A stretch of DNA of 64,000 bases. Origin: Anniella stebbinsi. Taxonomy: Eukaryota > Chordata > Lepidosauria > Squamata > Anniellidae. Where the stretch lies: contig JARDYH010000001.1 in the NCBI GenBank assembly GCA_029215795.1, positions 192,889,654 through 192,953,653 of the forward strand, given 5' to 3'. Positions 11,959 to 22,168 of the stretch are shown here, in pieces (position 1 is the first letter of the stretch; every line of letters begins with the position of its first letter). Below the pieces are notes generated by a model. That model was not told where the DNA came from and ran no database searches. It was given only the letters and a program-made list of their open reading frames with translations. The translations under genes and the position numbers were made by a program.

Positions 11959-13062
11959 TTTAATGAAATTGTGGCTTCATATCACTAAAGTTTGGATGTC
12001 TTGCCATTTTTTCTTCATCTGCTTTTTAGCTAATGACCCAGATAAGCATTACTTAAAATAGTTTAATCCAAAGCTGGGCCAGATATCTATTCATCACTAA
12101 GCTTGCACATCCCTGAGCTTTTGAGTATGGTCACTGGGCTGAAATAAAAGAGGTTAAAGTCCTCATTTTCATTATTACGCTTCCCTTGTCTCCAAAAACA
12201 AAGGTGACATTGCAATTTTATGTTTTAGTTTTTCTCAACTCATCTGCAAAGAAACATTGATCCCTGATTAGGGATGGGTAGATCTGTCTAATTCCAGTTT
12301 GTGCCACTTTTGATTGTATTCATTTTTAAGTTCATTCTGCCCTGTTTCCTTATTTTTTTTATTATTTTTATTATTCTTTTCTTTTTTTACAAAAGATTCC
12401 ACATAAATTTGTAAGCCAGAAAAGAATATGTCTGTACAGTCCAAGAGCTGCCTTCAGATATTCGTTTTCTTTGTTACAGGTAGTAGCCACTCCAGGCAGC
12501 TCGAAAGCACAGCTACCCGCTGCCGTGTGCAATAGGTCTCAAATGCCCCTGGGAGCAATAGGACATGATGGCCTCTCATCTTTCCCAGGGACACTGTACG
12601 AAAAAGAAAGATGCCTGTCCCCAGGGTCCTGTCACTCCCAGTGGCTCCGTATTCAATATGTGCGGCCGCAGCTCCACTTTCTAGCCGCTTGAGTGGTTTT
12701 TACCTGTTTAAAAAGGAGGGTTTTGGGGGGAAGAAGGTGTTAGCGGAAGTCAGTATTGGTGTGTTCTTAAAGTACAATGCTGGAGACAATTATTTAATAT
12801 TAGAGAACAAAAATGACGGATGTTTATTCTTAGAACATATCTGTAACACTAATATATAGAATAGTTGTGGAGAGAGAAACTAAGCTTGTCTAGTTTTCTT
12901 GAAGACTTGTTACCAACTGTCATTAATAGGGTGCCCATCTGCCCGGATTTGTCCGGACATGTCAGGGAAATTGCAGGGAAATCCTGATCCGGGCGGAAAT
13001 CCCATTTTCGGGGGGCAAATCCGGAAATTTAGCCCCCCAAAAAGCCTGTTTGGGGCACTTCC

Positions 13063-13462
13063 TGAAACAGGCCTTCCGAGACCTGCTCTCTGCAGATCCG
13101 GGGTCCTTGTGCCTTGTTGCCATGCCGACAAAGCACTAGGGTGAAGGATCTGCTGAGGGCTGGCCTCAGAAGGCCTGCTTCAGTCAGTTTCAGAAGGGGC
13201 TGAAACGGGCATTCCGAGGGCCACCCATGGCAAATCCAGGGTCCTAGTGCACTGTCGCTATGGTGATGAGGCATTAGGAATCCAGATTTGCCATAGACAG
13301 GCCTCGGAAGGCCTATTTCAGCCACTTCTGGAAGTGGCTGAAACAGGCATTCCGAGAGCCACCCATGGCAAATCTGGGGTCCTAGTGCATCATCGCTATG
13401 GCGACGAGGCATTAGGAATCGGATTTGCCATGGACAGGCCTCGGAAGGCCTGCTTCAGTGAT
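13063..13462 (+). repeat. Tandem array, about 138-bp unit, three copies
   Basis: Units begin with TGAAACRGGCNTTCCGAG at 13063, 13201 and 13339, exactly 138 bp apart; the third stops near 13460. Each unit carries GGTCCTNGTGC, a GCNATGGCGAC-like box and GGCCTCGGAAGGCCT, the last nearly self-complementary. Units 2 and 3 are much closer to each other than to unit 1. The array sits just inside the left end of the 4.7-kb complex and keeps it open in several frames, which is not evidence of coding. Confidence 0.8.
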
Positions 13463-13727
13463 CGGCCTGGCCTGGGCTTGGAGCCGCGGCCCGGCCTAGC
13501 GCAGCAGCCCACTAGGCGTGGCAGATGGGTAGCTGGACAGCAGCATGCAAGGCAAGAAGCTGGGGCTGGCTGGCTGGTGGCGGCATGGTGAAAGTGTGCA
13601 AGGTAAGAAACCCAGGCGAGCAGCTAGAGGACGCAAGCAGCGTGGGGAGAGGTGGTACTAATTTTAATATGCATGATTAGTTTGTAGTGTAAATCCTACA
13701 GACAAACATAAGAGAAACTAAAAATTA

Positions 13728-13824
13728 AAGCTGCAATCCTGTACCCCCTTATCTGGAAGAAAGCCTCATTGTACTCAATGGGACTTCCTTCTGTGTAGAC
13801 ATGTGTAGGATTGTGCTTTAAATA
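13728..13824 (+). repeat. Squamate-type short interspersed repeat
   Basis: GCTGCAATCCTGTACCCCC, then CTCAATGGGACTTCCTTC and GTAGACATGTGTAGGATTG. The start and end words are inverted relative to each other, so the unit can fold back. Confidence 0.7.
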
Positions 13825-14812
13825 TATGTGAACACACTGAGTAAAAGGAAGGATTTTGTGGGGAAGAGAAGAAAAGATTAATTGTCATTGTTGTTGCTTT
13901 ACTTTGCCTGGATTATGCCCTACTTCAGAATGCAAACCATCATAAATTTTACCTGAGTCAGCATTTGTCTACAAAATATATATACTGACAGGCTTGCTCT
14001 AAAGTCCCTGAAAGAAGCATGAAAGTTCTAAGAATTATCAACAGGTTGATCCTCACTTACAACTATGTAGAAATAAAAAATGTTGGGTTCAACCCCACCA
14101 CAAGTGACACTGAGAGTGGTATATGAATTTCTCACAACCATAAATTAAAGTATCATATTGATAATTTATCAGTGGGTGCATATGAAGTTTTTTTCCTTAT
14201 TTTAAGATACTATTTTTAAAGCCCAGAAATGAAAAGGTTTAAGAGGAGTATATTATCACTCCATAGAGTTTGCTCTATCTGCAGAAGAGTGTGCTTATTG
14301 CTCCATTTCATATGGCTCCCCGAAGTGCAAATAATATTATTTACCCAATCAATTCCTTTCCAATTTACATCTCTATTTTAACCCTTTCCATTTTCTGTGG
14401 TAAGCCACTCATCTTGGCAGAAGCCATGTAAGTTCTACATAAAAACAAAAAGACAAGAGTAGCCACCACCAAATTGCGCTACAGGTAAACTGCAAGTATA
14501 TGACTTCAGAATTAAATTGTGAGACTCCCACACTCTCACTCCATTTTCCACTGAAGTAGCTTATAATAAGCAGATGGAGACATTGCAATACCATGCATTG
14601 CAAGAGTGATGAACTTAAAAGCAGTCTTATACTTTAGGCTGTCCAGATGGCTCGGGGTTTCCCGGTCCTAACCGGGAATCCAGGGGCGAACCGGCCCAAC
14701 TGGGGGGCGGGGGGGCAAACCGGGGTGGCGGGGGGTCACGTGTCGGTGGCAGCAAGCAAAGAGCGGCGGTAGACCCAGTGGCGGTGGCGGCGGAGGAGCC
14801 CGGGAAGCGGCT

Positions 14813-15068
14813 GCCCCAGCAGGTAAGTGCCCTCCCTCGCGCCTCACGCTCCTTACCCGCAGGGGCATCCGCTTCCCTCCGGTGCTCGAATCTACTGAGA
14901 AACAGGCTTCACGGCCTGTCTCTCAGTAGCGCGCCGGGTGATGACGTCATCACCTGGCGCGATACTGAGAGACAGGCTGTGAAGCCTGTTTCTCAGTAGA
15001 TTCGAGCACCGGAGGGAAGCGGGTAAGGAGCGCAAGGCGTGGGGTGCGGGGCACTTACCTGCTGGGGC
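14813..15068. repeat. Large palindrome centred on TGACGTCA
   Basis: The arm runs from CCCCAGCAGGTAAGTGCC on the left to its complement GGCACTTACCTGCTGGGG on the right. The inner arms carry TCGAATCTACTGAGAAACAG and complement, and the centre is GTGATGACGTCATCAC near 14945. Arms are nearly identical with small mismatches. The centre contains an 8-bp CRE/ATF-type palindrome, and each arm carries a strong splice-donor consensus CAG/GTAAGT, one per strand. Confidence 0.85.
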
Positions 15069-15083
15069 GGCCAGGTCCGCCGC

Positions 15084-15262
15084 CGCGCTGCCGCCGCCCC
15101 CGCCGGGTCCCCCACCGGCTCGTAAGGCCAGCGGCCGCGCGGAAGAGGCGAGGGAGGGCCGATTACGTCACTTCCGGATCCGGACCTCTCCTGCCTCTTC
15201 CGCGCGGCCGCTGGCCTTATGAGCTGGCGGGGGACCCGGCGGCGGTGGCGGCGGCGCGGTGG
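15084..15262. repeat. Second large GC-rich palindrome
   Basis: The left arm contains CCGCCGGGTCCCCCACCGGC and GGCCAGCGGCCGCGCGGAAG; their complements occur in reverse order by 15256. The spacer around 15165 includes GATTACGTCACTTCCGGATC. CpG-dense, with no coding evidence. Confidence 0.75.
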
Positions 15263-15326
15263 CGGCAGCGCGGCGGCGGAGGCAGCAGAAGAGAACCCGC
15301 CCCAGTAGGTCCGGGCTGATGTTTTT

Positions 15327-15430
15327 TGGGGGTGGGTGGCTTGGTGGGGGGGTTGTTTTGGGTGGATGGGTGGCTTGGGGGGGTTGTTTTGGGGGGTGGC
15401 TTGGTGGGGGGGTTCTTGGCGGGGGGGACC
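15327..15430 (+). repeat. G-rich minisatellite
   Basis: About three imperfect units of roughly 30 bp, each with GGTGGCTTGG, a run of five to seven G, and TTGTTTTGGG. Closely spaced G-runs give potential for G-quadruplex folding on the plus strand. It lies just inside the right terminus of the 14.6-15.5 kb element. Confidence 0.75.
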
Positions 15431-15597
15431 GGGATTTTGGGTTCCAAAATCTGGTCACCCTATTATACTTAATATCAATCTGGTTCATGTCCCAACTGAA
15501 TATCAGGCAGTAACATTACACCAGGTACAAAGAGCCTCAGGTCTAGGGACTCTTTCCCATTTACTCTCTTTTCCTGGCCTCTCTTAACTTTTTGATG

Positions 15598-15835
15598 TCC
15601 ATTTATTTATTTATTTAGTTATTTTATTACATTTAGCTCCTGCCTGTTTTCCTCCAAGGAGGCATACATCTCCTCCATTTTATCCTCACAATAACAACCC
15701 TGCGAGGAAGGTTTGACTGAAAGTCTGTGACTGGCCCAAAGTCACCCAGTGAGCTTCTATGTATGTCACCTTGGGCTCCTTGGAGGAAAGACAGGATAGA
15801 AAAGTAATAAATAAATTATGTATATGAGCAAACAT
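15598..15835 (-). repeat. MIR-like SINE / LINE-tail composite (antisense)
   Basis: Starts with (ATTT)n, then CTCCTGCCTGTTTTCCTCC, TTTTATCCTCACAATAAC, AACCCTGCGAGGAAGG and GGCCCAAAGTCACCCAGTGA. Read antisense, this is the CTGGGTGACCTTGGGC...GGGTTGTTGTGAGGAT order typical of MIR-type core SINEs. Related pieces lie at 27.0 and 58.7 kb. The right end (TAATAAATAAAT) suggests a neighbouring A-rich tail. Confidence 0.65.
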
Positions 15836-16131
15836 TACTTAAGTCAATGTTTTAAAAGGAGAAAAACCTTGCTTGGTAGCATTTTTTTAAAAAAAAACTA
15901 GAGAAAGATTATTTTTCTATGTAGAGTCCAACCACAAAGTAATTGCTGGTTAGCAGGCTATAAGGGTTGGCTCTACTGACATAGATCTCACAATACAGTT
16001 TTGGGGCTATTGTCTTATATTACACAACCATATATATATATTGCAAAAATTTCTAAAAGTCCAGGCGGCTATAGTTGGCACCAAGTGCATCAAAACCTTA
16101 TACAACTTGCCTCTCAAACCCCTTAGGACTG

Positions 16132-16306
16132 AAGGGTGACCATATGGAAAGGAGGACAGGGCTCCTGTGTCTTTAACAGTTGTATAGAAAAGTGAATTTC
16201 AGCTGGTGTCATTTGTATGCATGCAGCAAATGATGAAATTCCATCATCATCACAACAGTTAAAACTGCAGGAGCCCTCCCTTCTTTTGTATCTGGTCTCT
16301 TTTCTT
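16132..16306. mobile_element. Short hAT-type MITE, right end truncated
   Basis: Starts AAGGGTGACCATATGG and shares its interior with the fold-backs at 21.6 and 32.35 kb (TTTAACAGTTGTATAGAAAA, GAAATTCC, CATCACAACAGTTAAAACTG). It stops at ATCTGGTC without the closing ACCCTA. The following sequence begins the R4-like fragment, which may have removed the end. Confidence 0.6.
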
Positions 16307-16910
16307 GGTGGTTTTTCTCGATGAACATGACTGGCTTTGCCAAGTCATGCTGTCTTTTACTGTTCAGAAATTTCCTGACTTGAGCATGTTTTAAGAAGGA
16401 CTGCTTTCTGGATGTTGGTGTAGATGTGTTTTGGAAGGCCTAGTTTCTGAAGGTTTTCTGTAAAAAATATATATGATGTGATGCTAGTGACTGCTGTGAC
16501 TAATGGAATAATTGTAACTTTTCCCTCCTGCCACAGTTATTTAATTTTCATAGCCTGTGGTGTATATTTTTCTCTCTTTTCCTCTTCCTTTTCTGCAACA
16601 TTTTTGTGATTAGGTATTGTTATGTCAATGAGTTAGTTGTGTTTTTCTTTTTTTGTTTATAAATGTTATGTCTAGTCGATTGCAAAGTATTGTATTGTCT
16701 CAGATTTGTTCTGTCCCAGCATAGCATAGCTTGGCTTGACTTGTTTGAATGTGTCTGGATTTCCTAGGCTCTGAAAGCATCTTTCTGGAGAGCTCCTGTT
16801 GGTTGCATGAGCCACGATGTCAGGTTCTGGTGAGTGCATAGTTCTCCTTGACAGGAAGGGCTTGCGTTTGCTAGAGTAGATGTGAAGAGGCTGCAATCCT
16901 ATATTCATTT
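16307..16910 (-). pseudogene. R4-type LINE remnant, C-terminal endonuclease region
   Basis: Read antisense, one frame from about 16908 down to 16315 holds recognisable coding sequence broken only by stops: a block DITIPNHKNVAEKEEEKREK, then KVTIIPLVTAV, then NLQKLGLP and IQKAVLL. The order (acidic-basic helix, KV-PLV block, QKA-L block) is that of the C-terminal region of LINEs with a restriction-like endonuclease, such as the R4/Dong group known from lizards. At least six stops make it dead. The 5' part is missing and the 3' end abuts the MITE at 16306. The class is inferred from memory of the family pattern. Confidence 0.5.
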
Positions 16911-16962
16911 ATCTGGGAGTAAGCTTTATTGAAATCAATGAGACTTATTTCTGAGGTTTCTT
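16888..16962 (+). repeat. Squamate-type short interspersed repeat
   Basis: GGCTGCAATCCTATATTC followed by CTGGGAGTAAGCTTTATTG and ATGAGACTTATTTCTGAG, the same family as at 10.2 kb. Confidence 0.65.
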
Positions 16963-17525
16963 TGGGCAGTTTCCCTTAGTCCCTGATTGGGATTTGTGTT
17001 CTCTGCAGTGTAAATTCAGGAGATATTTGGATAAAAGGAGGGAAAGATCCTTGTCTAGCATTGTGTTAACTGGCATCTGTTTTGGCCTTTCTTTGAATTG
17101 CTACTGACCATGGGCTTGTTTACATGGCTAATGAACCAGAAATATAATGCCTCATTTTTAGATTAGTTTCTCACTGATAAATGAGAAGTTGAAACAAGGT
17201 AAGAGGTGCTAGTGAGAAGTGATTTCAACAAGCCTTTGGTCCAGTTTGTTCCAGGTGATGAGGAAAGAGTGTTAAATGTTAAGAAAGGTGAGACTATGGT
17301 CATCCAGTGAAGGAGTTGCAGTCAGAAAAGATATTTGAGAGAAAGGGAGACTGTATCGCACAGAGTATAGCAAAAGCCTTAAAGTACAGCAAAAGCTACA
17401 AAAATAGGAGTGAGTGAAGGTAATTTCAGATACATTGTTCTTTATTTTAGTGATTTTACCATTAAGATGTTATGTAGAACAGGTTTGTCTTAATTGTGTG
17501 CTGTGAAATCAGACATATAACCAAC

Positions 17526-17600
17526 GCCATGTTTGGGTGGGCACACCCCCTTGGGGGCCAGCCATGTTGGTGGGCACGCCCCCTTGGGGCGGCCATGTTG
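17526..17600 (+). repeat. Short tandem repeat, about 31-35 bp unit
   Basis: GCCATGTT...GTGGGCAC.CCCCCTTGGGG recurs at 17526, 17561 and (partly) 17592. It sits just inside the right terminus of the 12.9-17.6 kb complex, mirroring the tandem array near its left end. Confidence 0.65.
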
Positions 17601-18880
17601 TCCTCCTTTTTAGTTTCCAAAATATGGTCACCCTAGTCATTAACAACCATAACTGTCACAGGCAGCACATAACTGTCATCGAGAGCAGTTAGAACCAAGA
17701 AGCAAACCTGAGAACTGCATCATGGAACTCACATACAATCTTCAGGTTAAAGGGATACTAACCAGTCAACGTAGCAAAACACAGTACAAACATATTTCTA
17801 AGTGATTAACGGTCTGATTCTCTTGCACACTTGATATTGATTACATCTAACAGAAGGTAGCCCTCAGACTTCCTCATTCAATTCATTATGGTGTGGATTC
17901 CTCAGGAGATCCACATTCTGATCCACACAATAGTCTAGGAGGTGGGGATCAACTGAAGTATAATAGAAGCTTCGGCATGGTCAGGAGGCCTGCTTTATCA
18001 GGGAACCCAAATGCATGGAGACTTCTCACATTCGAGTAAACATGAGTAGGAGCCCCATTCAGACCTTCCGTCTCGATGCAAGAAGGTTGGAGACTGAGGG
18101 TGTGGCGCTGGCATGTACGGGGCACTGCGGGCAGAGGAGATTCTTCTTACAAGGGCAGAAGTTCTGGGTCTGACTAGGGATGTCGAAGGAATCTGTCTGG
18201 GGGATGAAGTTCCCTGAACCTTCAACCTCTCAGCCCCACATTCTCTGTCGCGCTTACCCGAGACTCAATTTGTATCAAGTTGGTCCAGCTTGCAATTTTT
18301 TGGGGGGGGAGGGGGGGTTTGAATGGCCATTTGTGCAAATTGCACCTGCAATTTGTGTAATTTATGCAACCTTCAGCAGTAATTTGCTTAATTTGCATAA
18401 ATGGTGTTTTTAGAAAATCCAAGGAAGTTCCCGGATTTTGGGGGGAAAGTCCATCATTCGGTTCCCAAATGCAAACTGAGCCTGGGGTGTTAATGCTGTT
18501 ATTTAGATGTGGTCTATGCATTCTCCAAAGCCTGAAATCTATTCCAAAATTTATAACCAATCCATAAAGCAGCAATGTCCATAATGAATGCACATGTTTT
18601 GACCACTGAACCAACTAACTATAAAATTCAACAGCATCGCTGTTCATAAAACTATGTAAGACTAGAACTGGATTGGGGCAAAGACTTTGATTGTTAATAG
18701 GTAAGCTGTTGTTTCTCTGGACATTCAGTTTTCAGTAATCTTGGACCTAAAATACTCCCTACACCCCATCTATAGAAAGAGGTTTCTACTATCATTGTCC
18801 TTTGGGGAAAAAGTGGGGAAGATAATATATATTACTGTTAACCTTAAACAATTCTGCTGGAAATCTCTCATGAACTTGGT

Positions 18881-18916
18881 GATTATTATTATTGGTAGTA
18901 GTAGTAGTAGTAGTAG
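18881..18916. repeat. (ATT)n/(TAG)n microsatellite
   Basis: ATT units pass into about eight TAG units. Confidence 0.85.
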
Positions 18917-19338
18917 CATTTGTTTTGCACATTTACATCTGTATTTTGAGGGAGAGAGAGAGATTGAAATATGTATTTTGAGAGGAAAGCCCCACATATA
19001 AATACCTATTTTTAAAATCCAGGTTAAAGCAGAAGCAGAACAGAATTGCATCATGGGCAGAAGTGGCATGGACTGGGCATAAACAGATTTGTCCATCCCT
19101 ATTTAGGGGGCTCCACCTTTAAAGGCAGCCTAAAAGGAATGTTAAATAAAAACTAGGAATATATTTTGATACTGAAAAAGAACTCACTGTTAAGGGTTGC
19201 AATGGAGTCCCAGAAATATCAGAATTGGCAGCAAATGTGAGGGAGGACCCAGCTAAGGGACTGGAATGGGAACAGTGAACTGTCTTCCAGTATTGTTTTA
19301 ATAGCCTTGTGCAGACACTTGTTATTCCAGTCCAAGTT

Positions 19339-19471
19339 GGGCAGGATCGACACTACTGCCTTCTAACAGTATTGAGGTGCACTGACAACTGTTGGGGCTC
19401 ATGACACACTCCCATGTACCTTTTTCAAACTGCTTTCATAGTGTTATATCCTGCTTGGTGTCAATCTGGCC
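19339..19471. mobile_element. MITE of the GATCTACAC-terminus family
   Basis: Left GCAGGATCGACACTACTGCC; right GCTTGGTGTCAATCTGGCC. The centre GACAACTGTTGGGGCTCATG matches the 8.6, 28.4 and 37.4 kb copies. It is the best uninterrupted reference in the window for the copy at 37391. Confidence 0.65.
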
Positions 19472-20365
19472 TTGATGACATTATTGTCCCATATCAAAGT
19501 GGCAGGCATGGACTTAGCAAGGCCTAGAGCACTGTTGCCACTCACGTGAAGCTAAAAGGAAGACACCACTCAAGATCCATAACCCCAAAGACTATGGCCA
19601 AAGCTACTGAAGAACGTAACATACATTTTAAAACAACCCCCCTTCAATTCCAACTCCTAATCTCAGTCTCCAAGAAGTTCAAGAATTTATTTGGAATAGA
19701 GGGAAAGGCCAGCATTTTTCATTAGCCTCTTCCTGCCAACCTCTTGGCATCATCAAGAAGCTTTCTGCCGTCTTCCTTCTGCTTTTCTTTTTTTTTTAAT
19801 GTAATGTTATCTCTTGCTTTCAGAGTTGTTGTAAATTAAAATTAGTTGTTAACTTTATGATGATGAGGTCATTTTAATGCAACTCTATTGTGTATTGATT
19901 ACAGTTGAGCTTCATTTGCTTAATGTGTCATAGAGTTTATTTTCTAGCGTTCTTTTCATTGTGGGAGGGAAGAATGAAAAAAGGGTGGCCATGAGGATGG
20001 GAAACAGCTGCTTGTCTTAATTCGAAGGAGTTCAATGGAGCGGACTGAGTTGTTGCAGTTGACACAGTCTGAGGACCGTGAGAGCAAGAGAAGAAATGAT
20101 GAATTGGGGGAAAAAAGACATGAGCAGTATGGACGTAAGAAAGTGGGGAAAGGAGAGAATAACGACGAAACATTTCTGAGCTTGCCATCATGCCTGGCAA
20201 TAAATTGCCAATCCCTAAAAGACAAAATTTGGGGGGAGGGGGTGGCCAAGTGGGCACTTTATGGCAATCACGAGTGGAAACTGGTAGGTTCTGGGGTGGT
20301 GTCTAGTGGAGTAAGTGGTAAAGAGGCCTAGTGGTAAAGAGGCACAGAAAATTCTGTATTTGTCT

Positions 20366-20522
20366 AAGGCGGCTTTTTTCAACTTGTTTTTTTTTTCCAG
20401 ATAGGGCGGACTACAAATCCGATGCAACCCAGCCAGCTTGGCCATTGTCTACGCTGGCTGGGGTTGATGGGCATAGTAGTCCAATGCAACTAGAGGGCAC
20501 CGGGTTGCGGAAGGCTGATCTA
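20366..20522. mobile_element. Palindromic GGACTACAA...-type MITE
   Basis: Left arm GGCGGACTACAAATCCGATG with CAGCCAGCTTGGCCATTG; right arm ATGGGCATAGTAGTCCAATG. The right terminus GAGGGCACCGGGTTGCGGAA continues into GGCTGATCTAAG, the mirror of CTAAGGCGGC on the left. This fold-back family (central GCTGGCTGGGG motif) is abundant in lizard DNA. No open frame. Confidence 0.65.
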
Positions 20523-20839
20523 AGGTATACAGCTATTCTATGTGGCTACATGTAGCCTGCTGCCAAGAAAGGCATTCATGCACAATAGCAGGCCGTCACA
20601 AAACAGCACAACACAATCCAACTGGGTCAGAAGCACACAGCAAGAAGTAAAAGTGCGTAACTCGTGCAGACGAGCCCCGCCATAGACTGCACAACATAGC
20701 ACATATATGCAGCATGCTATTATATTAGCATTTTTAAGGATTTACATGGCATTCTAGAAAATAGTTTCCCAGCTCTCTTTAGTTTCGCCCCAGAAATTGT
20801 GCTTTACCTCCCTCCCTGCACCAATCATGGCCTTTAGGC

Positions 20840-21390
20840 CCCTCTTAAAACCTTGCATTAAGAGGGCCTTTAATGCCACAATTGGCACATGGGTGGAGGG
20901 CAAAGCATGCTTTCTGGGGCCTCCAGAAAGCACGCTATTCCCCTGGCCACACTAATGTCATGCTGGGGGAATTGTGCACTTTCCAGAGGCCCCAGAAACT
21001 GCGTTTTGCCTTCTCTTCATGCTAGTCATGGCCTAAAAGGCACTCTTAATCCAAGGTTTTAAGAGGGCCTTCAAGGCAATGATTGGGGGGGGGATGCGAT
21101 TTTCCCAAGACTGAGGAAATCACATATTTTCCCCTCCACTCTAATGGCAGCCGTTGCCATTAGAGTGGAGGGGAGAAATATGCTGTTTCCCCAAGTGGAA
21201 GGGGGAAAATATGTGATTACCTTTAAAGCTCACATTGGTGCACAGTAGGGGGAGAGGCAGGAATGCAATTTCCCCCAAGGCTGAGGGAGAAACGACGCAA
21301 TTTCCCCAGCCTTGGGGAAATAGCGTATTTTTCCCTGCTGCATTAATGGCAGCCACCATTAACACAGCAGGAGGAAAGGACAAAAGGTGC
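20840..21390. repeat. Repeat region with internal inverted repeats
   Basis: Shares long words with 5225-5412 and with the interior of the hAT element at 27.8 kb (AAGAGGGCCTTTAATGCC, GGCCTCCAGAAAGC, TTTCCCCAGCCTTGGGGAAA). It contains a near-perfect hairpin at 21129-21176 (TTCCCCTCCACTCTAATGGC and complement). No termini were found, so this may be an internal or end-eroded DNA-transposon copy. Confidence 0.5.
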
Positions 21391-21587
21391 TGGTCAGGGT
21401 GGAAGTGAGTTCTGCCCAGACCTGCACCCTCTTTGTGCTTTCAGTAACATTGGGGTGAAAATCCACTACATCCCTCCACCTGGGCCCGTGAAGGTCAGAT
21501 GTAGGGGCATCCACTGCTCTCGTGGGCCCAGGCAGATTTTCATCCCCAACACTGTCAGGAAGAGATGGTGCTGTATTTGCTGTACTT

Positions 21588-21906
21588 TAGGCTGACCAGA
21601 TAAAATCCAGGTCAGGGCTCATGTAACTTTAACAGTTGTAGAGCAAAGGGAATTTCAGCCAGTGTCATTTCTATGCAATTAGTTCCTGGTGAAATTCCCT
21701 CTTCATCACAACTGTTAAAGTTGCAGGGGCCCTGTCTTCTTTGCATATGGTCACTCTAGTATAGTGCCTGCCCCTTTAACTGTTGTGATGAAGAGGGAAT
21801 TTCACCAGGAACTAATTGCATACAAATGACATTGGCTGAAATTCCCTTTTCTCTACAACTGTTAAAGTTACATGAGCCCTGACCTGGATTTTATCTGGTC
21901 ACTCTA
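21588..21906. mobile_element. hAT-type fold-back element, exact 8-bp TSD
   Basis: Flanked by CTGTACTT at 21580-21587 and 21907-21914. Termini TAGGCTGACCAGATAAAATC and, inward from the right, TAGAGTGACCAGATAAAATC. The element is one long hairpin: GGTCAGGGCTCATGTAACTT on the left pairs with its complement on the right, and a loop of about 40 nt contains ATATGGTCACTCTAGTATAG. That loop holds what looks like an ordinary right terminus, so the structure probably arose by inverted fusion of two copies. It is near-identical to 32352-32670. Confidence 0.85.
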
Positions 21907-22072
21907 CTGTACTTTGTGTGTAAGGATGGGGGGGTCACATGTCCCCAACCCTCTTCTAGTGCCAGTGTTGGATCAGTATCCAACTGATCCACAAATTGTC
22001 AGCAGCAGGCGGCTGCACAACCCTTACTGTGATTACGAATGTTGTGTTGGGAGGGGGATGCATAAGGTAGAG

Positions 22073-22168
22073 CAGTTTCACCAACCTGGTGCTCTACAGA
22101 TGGCTGGCTGTGGGAAGCAGAAAGTTGCAATCAAATATATCTGGAGGGCACCAGGTTGATGTAGAGGA
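22073..22168. mobile_element. Deleted copy of the GGACTACAA-type MITE
   Basis: The ends CACCAACCTGGTGCTCTACA and TCTGGAGGGCACCAGGTTG are mirror images, as in the family at 20366. The central palindrome is replaced by a short AT-rich stretch. Confidence 0.55.

Larger units (their letters stand above)
14635..15462. mobile_element. hAT-type element (828 bp) of two giant palindromes, exact TSD
   Basis: Flanked by identical 8-mers TTATACTT at 14627-14634 and 15463-15470. Termini TAGGCTGTCCAGAT and, read inward from the right, TAGGGTGACCAGATTTTGG. Inside lie two large GC-rich palindromes (about 14813-15068 and 15084-15262) and then a G-rich minisatellite. No transposase; a non-autonomous element nested in the larger 12.9-17.6 kb complex. 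The termini match those at 21588, 27811 and 32352. Confidence 0.85.
12919..17643. mobile_element. Candidate 4.7-kb nested hAT insertion with exact 8-bp TSD
   Basis: At 12927 a terminus TAGGGTGCCCATCTGCCC begins directly after GTCATTAA. At 17635 the opposite terminus (read inward TAGGGTGACCATATTTTGG) ends directly before an identical GTCATTAA. An exact 8-mer beside both ends of the same TIR family is what a single hAT-type insertion would leave. The interior now holds a tandem array, a complete second hAT element, a short third one, a MIR-like SINE and an R4-like LINE remnant, so the original element was shorter. Two unrelated partial copies with a chance 8-mer match are possible but less likely. 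Confidence 0.55.

Noticed and set aside
12264..12300. Isolated TAGGGATGGGTAGATC, a possible hAT terminus
   Set aside because: No matching right end or flanking duplication found.
15168..15513. Proline- or glycine-rich open frames on both strands
   Set aside because: They translate a G-rich minisatellite and palindrome; low complexity, not protein evidence.
18177..19102. Possible TAGGGATG...CATCCCTA element
   Set aside because: The termini look right, but the flanking 8-mers (GGTCTGAC and TTTAGGGG) do not match and the interior does not resemble the other copies.
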